NCBI GenBank assembly: GCA_913043285.1
Contig: CAJWML010000017.1
Coordinates: 21,644-85,643, forward strand
Origin: CAKZNE01 sp002695025
GTDB taxonomy: Bacteria > Bacteroidota > Bacteroidia > Flavobacteriales > Schleiferiaceae
Reading direction: 5' to 3'
Length of the DNA stretch: 64,000 nucleotides
In this document: in pieces, positions 1-6,096 of the stretch
How positions within the stretch are numbered: the stretch's first letter is position 1
Layout of the letters: the number at the start of each line of letters is the position of its first letter
The notes under the pieces: model-generated
Told to the model about the DNA's origin: nothing
Database searches by the model: none
What the model saw: only the letters and a program-made list of their open reading frames with translations
Translations under genes and position numbers: made by a program

Positions 1-1
1 G

Positions 2-568
2 TCGTTGAGCTACGAAGAATACCGGAAGCTGGTGGATAACCTTTTTGAACAAGGACAAACCACAGGGCCCAACCAAAGTGAAAAAATGGTGCATTACACT
101 GGTCTTAATATACAGCGTATGCAAAAGTGGGAGAAACGCTATGCGCCCGCGCCTGGGTCATTAGAAGCCATGACTTCTGTAAGGGATGAAATATGGTTGA
201 TACTTACCGAAGGTTGGTGTGGGGATGCAGCCCACTCACTTCCGGTAATCCATAAGCTCACGCAGGTAAACAAAAGCATAGACCTGCGGCTGGTATTACG
301 GGATGAGAACCTGGAATTGATGGACACACACCTTACCGATGGGGGAAGGAGCATTCCCAAGCTTATTCGTTTGCGCAAAGAAACATTGGAGGAGATAGGG
401 GAGTGGGGCCCCCGGCCTGAGCCGGCCCAGAATATGTTTAAGGAAATGAGAGCTGCCGGTGTACCGCACGATGAATATACCAAAGCCCTGCAGTTGTGGT
501 ATGCCCGCGACCGGGGTAAAACCATTGAAATGGAAATTGCAAAAATGGTGGCTGAGGCTAAGGTCTAA
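2..568 (+). CDS. Thioredoxin-like fold protein, 5' end cut by window
   Basis: The frame is open to the left edge, and the first possible start inside the window is a TTG at base 5. The visible protein begins at a segment (SYEEYRKLVDNLF) that in relatives follows some ten further residues, so the true start probably lies outside. A thioredoxin-like core is seen: strand EIWLILTE, then WCGDAAHSLP near residue 71, and a later SIPKLI segment resembling the cis-proline loop. The usual CxxC pair is reduced to one cysteine followed by Gly-Asp, so a classical dithiol disulfide exchange is unlikely; this WCGD variant is common in cytosolic thioredoxin family proteins of Bacteroidota and Firmicutes. No signal peptide is visible. 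The physiological substrate is unknown. It converges with the next gene, overlapping by 4 bases. Confidence 0.75.
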   Translation, partial: SLSYEEYRKLVDNLFEQGQTTGPNQSEKMVHYTGLNIQRMQKWEKRYAPAPGSLEAMTSVRDEIWLILTEGWCGDAAHSLPVIHKLTQVNKSIDLRLVLRDENLELMDTHLTDGGRSIPKLIRLRKETLEEIGEWGPRPEPAQNMFKEMRAAGVPHDEYTKALQLWYARDRGKTIEMEIAKMVAEAKV

Positions 569-813
569 TCCTTAAAATGACGTTTTACAGAATCTTGTGA
601 AGCGGTGTACATTCTTTCAAAAAGCTGGTAGGTTTCATCCAGGAAAGTCTCATCCAGCCACTGCCGGATGCCCTCCAGGTTCTTAGCCTGTTCTTTATGG
701 AGTTTATGACATTGCTTCATGGGGCCCGCTTCTATCTCCACATAAAATTGGTTTTCAAGAGTATAAGCTACTATTTTAAAGCGAGGGTGGGGAATGGTTC
801 CGAGTACACGCAT
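565..813 (-). CDS. Conserved hypothetical protein, 82 aa
   Basis: Small soluble protein with no signal peptide or membrane segment. The N-terminal half looks like two or three beta strands (residues 10-30, KIVAYTLENQFYVEIEAG) and the C-terminal half is helical and charged. It starts at an ATG only 5 bases after the stop of the FAD oxidoreductase that lies upstream on the same strand, so the two are probably cotranscribed with the oxidoreductase first. It overlaps the thioredoxin-like gene tail to tail by 4 bases. I do not recognise the family. Short proteins of this shape recur in Flavobacteriia, but no function can be read from the sequence. Confidence 0.6.
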   Translation of the reverse strand: MRVLGTIPHPRFKIVAYTLENQFYVEIEAGPMKQCHKLHKEQAKNLEGIRQWLDETFLDETYQLFERMYTASQDSVKRHFKD

Positions 814-817
814 GAGG

Positions 818-2053
818 TTAAAAGTCCAAAACTACCGCTTTAGCCGCTAATTCACCACTCTTCATAGCTGCATTAAGTGAACCGTTCAAAAGGTGATCTC
901 CGGCTAGGTAAAGTCCTTCGCGCAGGCGGGTTTCTGTAAAAGGGATCTCATATTGTGAGTCCGCAGGCATAGGAAGCGCTTTAGGAATGTGGTAATTGCG
1001 TAAAAACTTCCAGCCATCCACACCTTTACCAAAAGCAGGACTCAGTTCATTTTTAATGTCATGTACAATGTCTTCAACTGATTTTTCAGGTATGTGTGTA
1101 AGACTTACAGCAACTAAGTGTTTCTTTTTTGGTGCGTAGGCGGAAGACACATCCGATATAACGCTAAAGTGATTTACCAGTCGAGACTCTCCATAATTAA
1201 GAGCAATAATATTATCGTTCAGAACAGATCGTTCTGCCGCAAAATAATAAGTGGCTGTTTCCTGCCATTTAACCTGCGTTTCCAACTGGGGTATAAGAGG
1301 GTCGGGGTTAGTGGCTACGATGATCTTCGGACAACTTAGGGTTTCACCTCCTTTGAGGTATATCGTTTGGCCGGAAATACTTTCCGCTTCAGTATGAAAA
1401 CGGAACTCAGTCCGCTGCAATTTATTTTTTAACTGCCGTGGAATTTCCTCCATTCCCATCTTCGGGATGGAAACCTCGCCTTCTGCCATCATCTTGAAAA
1501 TAAATTCAAACATCCGGGAAGAAGTATTAAGCTCTTCATCCAGGAATATACCTCCGAAAAATGGGGTGAAGAATCGCTCCACAATGGTTGGGCTGAAGCC
1601 TTTTTGTTTTAGGTAGCTGTAGGTGGGTATCTGGGGTTTATTGAAAAGGTCTGCCACATCCGTGCGTTTCATCTCCGCCCTCAGGTTTCCCAGTCGTATC
1701 TTGTCCATAAGTGTACCTACCGGGGAAAAAGCCATAACCAGAGAGGTGAGGAAATTCCCATCTCTTACCTGAAAGGTCTTGTCGCGGTTAAAGCAGATGG
1801 CCCCGGCCTTAAAGTCCTGTAAGTCCAATTCATTAGCTTCCAGGTGTTTGGCAAACTGTGGGTAGGAGGTTAATAGCACCTGGAAACCATGATCCATTAA
1901 AAAGCCCTGGTGCTCATCGGTTTTAATACGCCCTCCGGCACGGTCACTCTTATCAATAATCAGTACATTGAGGTTGTAATCCTCCAGGTGTTTGGCAGCT
2001 ACCAGTCCTGCCATACCGGCTCCGATAATAACTACGTCATAATTAGTATCCAT
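818..2053 (-). CDS. FAD-dependent oxidoreductase (amine oxidase/phytoene desaturase-like)
   Basis: Flavoprotein of 411 residues. A dinucleotide-binding GAGMAG loop lies at residues 12-17, followed by an acidic strand end and the RAGGRI motif that contacts FAD in the amine oxidase/desaturase superfamily. The C-terminus carries the second FAD motif, YLAGDHLLNGSLNAAMKSG, with helix SGELAAKAVV. This places it with NAD(P)/FAD-binding proteins related to protoporphyrinogen oxidase, carotenoid desaturases and amine oxidases; the substrate cannot be told. I chose the ATG at 2053 because the longer frame (to 2119) adds 22 residues that do not belong to the fold and that lie before the canonical N-terminal beta strand. 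No signal peptide, so cytosolic or peripheral to the membrane. Confidence 0.8.
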   Translation of the reverse strand: MDTNYDVVIIGAGMAGLVAAKHLEDYNLNVLIIDKSDRAGGRIKTDEHQGFLMDHGFQVLLTSYPQFAKHLEANELDLQDFKAGAICFNRDKTFQVRDGNFLTSLVMAFSPVGTLMDKIRLGNLRAEMKRTDVADLFNKPQIPTYSYLKQKGFSPTIVERFFTPFFGGIFLDEELNTSSRMFEFIFKMMAEGEVSIPKMGMEEIPRQLKNKLQRTEFRFHTEAESISGQTIYLKGGETLSCPKIIVATNPDPLIPQLETQVKWQETATYYFAAERSVLNDNIIALNYGESRLVNHFSVISDVSSAYAPKKKHLVAVSLTHIPEKSVEDIVHDIKNELSPAFGKGVDGWKFLRNYHIPKALPMPADSQYEIPFTETRLREGLYLAGDHLLNGSLNAAMKSGELAAKAVVLDF

Positions 2054-2292
2054 ATACAGTTTGTTTGAGCTTTCAGCATGTGAACAGTATAAAAACCTCA
2101 AATGTTGAAGGATATCCAAATAAAGTGGTCAGCATCAGTCTGCACTTCCACAGCCGGCCTGGTTCTCAGTTAATATATGATGTTCCATGTATTCACACTG
2201 TGATCTTATCAATTCAAGAGAGGCGACTTCGTAGAAAAGATGAGAGTGGGTTGCTTGCCTTAGGCGCTCTTGTCTCAAATAATTATAAAAAG

Positions 2293-2322
2293 AAAAAGCC
2301 CCGTTGAAGAACGGGGCTTTTT
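2293..2322 (-). terminator. Intrinsic terminator after tRNA-Met
   Basis: Perfect 13-bp inverted repeat (arms 2293-2305 and 2310-2322, core GCCCCGTT/AACGGGGC) with a four-base loop and runs of five A and five T at the ends. It sits 3 bases downstream of the tRNA on the minus strand and could act in both directions. Confidence 0.85.
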
Positions 2323-2325
2323 GAG

Positions 2326-2399
2326 TAGCGAGGATGGGAATTGAACCCATGACCTCAGGGTTATGAATCCTGCGCTCTAACCGCCTGAGCTACCTCGCC
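2326..2399 (-). tRNA. tRNA-Met (anticodon CAT)
   Basis: Read on the minus strand, the 74-base unit folds as a cloverleaf: acceptor GGCGAGG pairs with CCTCGCT (first pair G-U), the D arm is TAGCTCAG...GAGC, the anticodon stem/loop is CAGGA-TTCATAA-CCCTG with anticodon CAT, and the T arm contains GGGTTCAATTCCC. Discriminator base is A and CCA is not encoded. The G1-U72 pair differs from the mismatch expected of an initiator and the anticodon stem lacks three consecutive G-C pairs, so this is an elongator tRNA-Met rather than tRNA-fMet. A CAT tRNA could also be an isoleucine tRNA after lysidine modification; I consider that less likely. Confidence 0.95.
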
Positions 2400-2556
2400 T
2401 CTTTTTCCACATTTGCCTTTATTGGCAGGCTTGTGTTTGAGGGGTGCAAATATAAAACTAAATGCCATCGGAAAAACTTCTGGTTAATATTTTTTGAAGT
2501 TGGTGGTGAGCAAATTTTCCTATATTGCACCATCAGATTGTATGAATAATCCTAAC

Positions 2557-2949
2557 ATGACCGAAGAGAAAGTAAAATTTGAAATGGAGTTTCCGGTTAA
2601 AGCCTCGCCACACATGCTTTATCCTTATCTGTCAACCCCTAGTGGCCTGTCCGAATGGTTTGCAGATAACGTAAATTCCCGTGGAGAAAAGTATACCTTT
2701 ATATGGGATGGCGAAGAGCGTTCAGCCAGGCGGCTGGCCAAAAAAACGGATAAGTTTATCCGCTTTCGCTGGGAGGAAGATGAGGAGGATGGAAATAATT
2801 ATTTCTTCGAGTTCAAAATAGTAGTAGATGAACTTACCAATGATGCCTCTCTGATGATTATTGATTTCAGTGATGAAGATGAAGTAGAGGAGGATAAATT
2901 GTTGTGGGATAGTCAGGTAAACGAGTTATTGCACACTATAGGATCTTAA
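2557..2949 (+). CDS. START-like domain protein (SRPBCC fold)
   Basis: Acidic cytosolic protein of 130 residues. It matches the Bacteroidota START-like family almost end to end: an N-terminal strand KVKFEMEFPVKASP, then LYPYLSTPSGLSEWFADNV, an FIWDG strand, an FRWEED strand and a C-terminal helix with LLWDSQVNEL. The SRPBCC/AHSA1 fold makes a hydrophobic ligand pocket or a chaperone-binding surface; the ligand for this family is unknown. The ATG at 2557 gives the family's usual N-terminus; an upstream ATG at 2542 would add five residues. It ends 2 bases before the PAP2 gene, so the START-like, PAP2 and GT39 genes form one operon. Confidence 0.85.
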   Translation: MTEEKVKFEMEFPVKASPHMLYPYLSTPSGLSEWFADNVNSRGEKYTFIWDGEERSARRLAKKTDKFIRFRWEEDEEDGNNYFFEFKIVVDELTNDASLMIIDFSDEDEVEEDKLLWDSQVNELLHTIGS

Positions 2950-2951
2950 AC

Positions 2952-3605
2952 GTGAATATACGATTGCTCACGCAGAACTTATTTTTTCTGATCCCGGTTT
3001 TAATTTTCATTATCACCGGGATTGTTTTTTTGGTCTTGTTTCCTAAGGATTTTATACATATTACCCAAAATGGCTGGTACAGCCCTTCTATGGACGGCTT
3101 CTTTAAATACTTTACCTACCTGGGAGATGGCCTGGCCTTTTTGGTGGTGGGTATAGCCCTGATGTTTGTTAAGTGGCGCTACGTAATGGGTTTTATGATT
3201 GTGGCACTGCTTACACTCTTAAGTACGGGTTTTCTTAAAAACGTGGTTTATAAAGGGACCCCCAGGCCCTCCAAGTATTTTGAGAATACTTATGACCTTA
3301 GGGTAGTAGAGGGGGTAGAGTTGCACCAACTCAACAGTTTCCCTTCAGGACACACTACTTCGGCTTTTGCCTGCTGGGGCTTTGTAGCTTTTTTGGTCCG
3401 AAGACGTGAACTGAAATTCTTGATGTTCCTGGTAGCTGCTACTGTAGGTTATTCCAGAATATATTTGTCTCAGCATTTCCTGGAAGATGTGATAGCCGGT
3501 GCTTTTTTAGGAACCCTTATAGCCTTGGTCAGTTATAGTATCGCTCACCGCTTCAAAAAGGAATGGAACGATAGGCGCTTAGTTTTGAAACGCAAGGCCG
3601 ACTGA
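2952..3605 (+). CDS. PAP2-family membrane phosphatase
   Basis: Integral inner-membrane protein (217 aa, about six hydrophobic helices) of the type 2 phosphatidic acid phosphatase superfamily. Motif 1 is K96...RP at 105-106 (spacing slightly longer than the textbook KX6RP), motif 2 is PSGH at 131-134, and motif 3 is SRIYLSQHFLED at 168-179 with catalytic His175. Enzymes of this class remove phosphate from undecaprenyl diphosphate, lipid A or phosphatidate. Start is a GTG. The gene's stop overlaps the ATG of the GT39 gene (ATGA type), implying translational coupling; together with that lipid-linked sugar transferase, a role in recycling or trimming an isoprenoid or lipid A phosphate is the most reasonable guess. 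Confidence 0.88.
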   Translation: MNIRLLTQNLFFLIPVLIFIITGIVFLVLFPKDFIHITQNGWYSPSMDGFFKYFTYLGDGLAFLVVGIALMFVKWRYVMGFMIVALLTLLSTGFLKNVVYKGTPRPSKYFENTYDLRVVEGVELHQLNSFPSGHTTSAFACWGFVAFLVRRRELKFLMFLVAATVGYSRIYLSQHFLEDVIAGAFLGTLIALVSYSIAHRFKKEWNDRRLVLKRKAD

Positions 3606-5257
3606 TGAAATACTTTGATCGTAACACCTGGCTGTGGATAGTTTTGTCCGCTCTTTTCTTTTTACCCTTTTTGGGAGGTGTTCATCTTTTTGACTGGGAT
3701 GAGATCAATTTTGCCGAGCTGGCCCGTGAGATGGTGGTTACCGGTGATTTTCTCCGTATGCATATCAATTATGAGGTTTTTACCGAAAAGCCACCTTTGT
3801 TTTTCTGGATGCAGGCGCTATCCATGAAAGCCGTTGGGGTGGGCGAGTATGCCGCCCGTCTGCCCAATGCCATTTTGGGTATCATCCTGCTTCCGTTTCT
3901 GTATATATCCGGTAAGTTTTTGGTGGATCGCAAGTTTGGTTGGTTTTGGGCGCTAAGTTGGATGGGAAGCATGCTTCCGTTCCTCTACTTCAAATCCGGT
4001 ATTATTGATCCGTGGTTTAATTTTTTCACCTTTAACGGTATTTTTTTCCTAATTCACTACATATGGAAGAAGAAAAATTACCGTGAGCTATACTTTTCCA
4101 AGTCGGCAAGGGCTTATCTGTGGATAGCTGGTATTTCTGCCGGTCTGGCCATACTTGCTAAAGGCCCCGTGGCCTTCCTTGTGATATTTCTCTGCCTTTT
4201 GGTCTATTGGTTTATAGAGCGGTTCCACTGGTACATACCCTTTACCATCGTAGTCTATTTTTCACTCATAGCACTGGGTGTTCCCTTTATTTGGTTTGGT
4301 GTGGATATGATCTTCAATGGGCCAGAATTTGTGTTGGAATTTACCCTGCGTCAGTGGGAGTTGCTTACCACAAATGATGCCGGCCACGGAGGTTTTCCGG
4401 GTTACCATTTTGTCGTGTTGTTGCTGGGTTGTTTTCCGGCCAGCATCTTTGCCATACGAGGCCTGGGCTCTTTTAGCGGTATACCCCACCACATCAAGGA
4501 TTTTCAGCGATGGATGATTATTATGTTAGTGGTAGTGCTGGTGCTTTTCAGTATTGTGGGAACCAAGATCATCCATTATTCATCCCTGGCTTATTATCCT
4601 CTTACTTTTCTTTCTGCACTTGCTCTGTACCATATTTATGAACAAAGAGGCAATTACCGCACATGGATGGGGGCAGGTGTTCTGTTGATAGGAGGGATCA
4701 TCGCTTTTTTGTCATGGGCCCTGCCGTATGCCGGCCAGCATCCTGAAATAATAATGCCTTTACTGGAAAAGGATCCCTTTGCCAGGGAGAATATGGAAGC
4801 CAAAGTAAACTGGGACCACAGCACCTATATTCCGCTGGTGATCATCCTGATTACCCTTATTGCGTTTTTTAGCACGGTTTCACGGCAGAAATTCCTGGGC
4901 TTTTCCGTCTTATTCTTTGGGATGACGCTATGGGTTTTCAGCGCTTTGATATTTTTTATTGGCCGGGTGGAACGGATCAGTCAAAGGGCTGCCGTTGAGT
5001 TTTTTCAGGGTCAGCAAGGCAAGGAAGTATACGTTACAACTTTTAATTATAAGAGTTACGTGCCGTGGTTTTATGCCCGTGTACAACCGTATGAAAATCC
5101 AAGGGCAGCTGAGCAGCAATGGCTTTTAAACGGTGAAACCGACCGACCGGTTTATATAAGCTGTAAAGTAACGGCCCGTGAAAAACTGGAGGCCCAAATC
5201 CAGGATGCAGAATTTTTATATGCCAAAAACGGCTTTCTTTTTTACCGCAGGAACTGA
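3605..5257 (+). CDS. GT39/ArnT-like polyprenyl-phosphate-sugar glycosyltransferase
   Basis: Large polytopic membrane protein (550 aa, roughly 11-13 hydrophobic segments) of the protein-mannosyltransferase/ArnT superfamily (GT-C fold). The first periplasmic loop carries the diagnostic acidic motif (FDWDEINFAELAREMV, near residue 30) and EKPPLFFWMQ, equivalent to the DE and EKPP motifs that position the polyprenyl-phosphate sugar and metal. A soluble C-terminal domain (about 440-550) follows the last helix. Members transfer a sugar from undecaprenyl phosphate to lipid A or to proteins on the periplasmic side. It overlaps the PAP2 gene by one base and converges with a GT2 gene that may make the sugar donor; the acceptor is unknown. 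Confidence 0.85.
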   Translation: MKYFDRNTWLWIVLSALFFLPFLGGVHLFDWDEINFAELAREMVVTGDFLRMHINYEVFTEKPPLFFWMQALSMKAVGVGEYAARLPNAILGIILLPFLYISGKFLVDRKFGWFWALSWMGSMLPFLYFKSGIIDPWFNFFTFNGIFFLIHYIWKKKNYRELYFSKSARAYLWIAGISAGLAILAKGPVAFLVIFLCLLVYWFIERFHWYIPFTIVVYFSLIALGVPFIWFGVDMIFNGPEFVLEFTLRQWELLTTNDAGHGGFPGYHFVVLLLGCFPASIFAIRGLGSFSGIPHHIKDFQRWMIIMLVVVLVLFSIVGTKIIHYSSLAYYPLTFLSALALYHIYEQRGNYRTWMGAGVLLIGGIIAFLSWALPYAGQHPEIIMPLLEKDPFARENMEAKVNWDHSTYIPLVIILITLIAFFSTVSRQKFLGFSVLFFGMTLWVFSALIFFIGRVERISQRAAVEFFQGQQGKEVYVTTFNYKSYVPWFYARVQPYENPRAAEQQWLLNGETDRPVYISCKVTAREKLEAQIQDAEFLYAKNGFLFYRRN

Positions 5258-5260
5258 TCC

Positions 5261-6004
5261 TTATTTGGTGAGATACGCAGGCTTTATAAACCCCCACTTA
5301 GCCAAACGGTATTGAAGGGAGACCTTAAGCACCCCAAGGCCATATATAGAGCTCCGCTTGAGGTTAATGGAAGAAGCCTCCGGAAAATATTTGGTAGGGC
5401 AGGTTATTTCGCCAATCTCAAAACCTTTATAAAATATCTGACCCAGCATTTGGTTATCAAAAACAAAATCATCGGAATTGAGCTCATAGTTTACCGATTG
5501 GAGTACTTCACGTGAAAAGGCGCGGTACCCGGTATGGTATTCCGAAAGTTTTTGGTTGAGCAAGATGTTTTGGGTAAGGGTGAGAATACGGTTGGCTATG
5601 TATTTATACCAGGGCATTCCCCCGCGAAGTGCACCCATTCCTAAAATCCGTGAACCGAGTACTGTTGGATAAAGGCCTTTGGCAATGAGATAGGCCATGG
5701 AATGGATCAGTTTAGGAGTATACTGGTAATCCGGGTGAAGCATAACCACAATATCACCACCTATTTCAAGGGCTTTATCGTAACAGCTTTTCTGATTTCC
5801 CCCGTATCCGCGGTTGATAGGGTGGGAGATAATATGCTGAATACCGAGTTTTTTTCCTACTTCAACGGTGTCATCGGAACTCTTATCGTCCACCAATACT
5901 ACATCGTCTACAATGTCAAAAGGTATCTCAGCGTAAGTTCTTTCCAGTGTTTTTCCAGCATTATAGGCCGGAAGTACCACCACTATTTTCTGATTATCGA
6001 TCAT
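5261..6004 (-). CDS. GT2 glycosyltransferase, polyprenyl-phosphate type
   Basis: Cytosolic GT-A protein of 247 residues. Recognisable parts are the N-terminal VVVLPAYNAGKTLERT strand/helix, VDDKSSDDT (nucleotide-diphosphate contact), NRGYGGNQKSCYDKAL, and HPDYQYTP near residue 92 in place of the usual DADLQHPP metal motif, then YRAFSREVL and NSDDFVFDNQ, which holds the catalytic-base region. This is the pattern of dolichol/undecaprenyl-phosphate sugar synthases without the membrane tail. It would use an NDP-sugar and undecaprenyl phosphate to make a lipid-linked sugar. The gene converges with the ArnT-like GT39 gene (3 bases apart), a likely consumer of such a product (inference). Its start codon lies 7 bases from a perfect promoter -7 box. 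Confidence 0.85.
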   Translation of the reverse strand: MIDNQKIVVVLPAYNAGKTLERTYAEIPFDIVDDVVLVDDKSSDDTVEVGKKLGIQHIISHPINRGYGGNQKSCYDKALEIGGDIVVMLHPDYQYTPKLIHSMAYLIAKGLYPTVLGSRILGMGALRGGMPWYKYIANRILTLTQNILLNQKLSEYHTGYRAFSREVLQSVNYELNSDDFVFDNQMLGQIFYKGFEIGEITCPTKYFPEASSINLKRSSIYGLGVLKVSLQYRLAKWGFIKPAYLTK

Positions 6005-6011
6005 GGCGGGG

Positions 6012-6019
6012 CAAAAATA
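6012..6019 (-). promoter_or_regulatory. Bacteroidota -7 promoter box for the GT2 gene
   Basis: On the minus strand the bases read TATTTTTG, a perfect TAnnTTTG, with the ATG 7 bases downstream. A transcript starting the usual 6-8 bases after this box would have almost no leader. Confidence 0.55.
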
Positions 6020-6096
6020 TAATTTCTGCCGGGAATTGTATTACGGCAAATAAGTCCGTAATTTTTGTAGTTTTCTACCCAGATAATCCACTCCTT

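Noticed and set aside
2065..2350. Small open frames on both strands upstream of tRNA-Met.
   Set aside because: They overlap the terminator and tRNA, lack promoters or conserved features, and are short chance frames.
5947..6096. N-terminal extension of the TonB receptor by 50 codons.
   Set aside because: It crosses the GT2 start and promoter and precedes a clear signal peptide; the ATG at 6097 is the real start.
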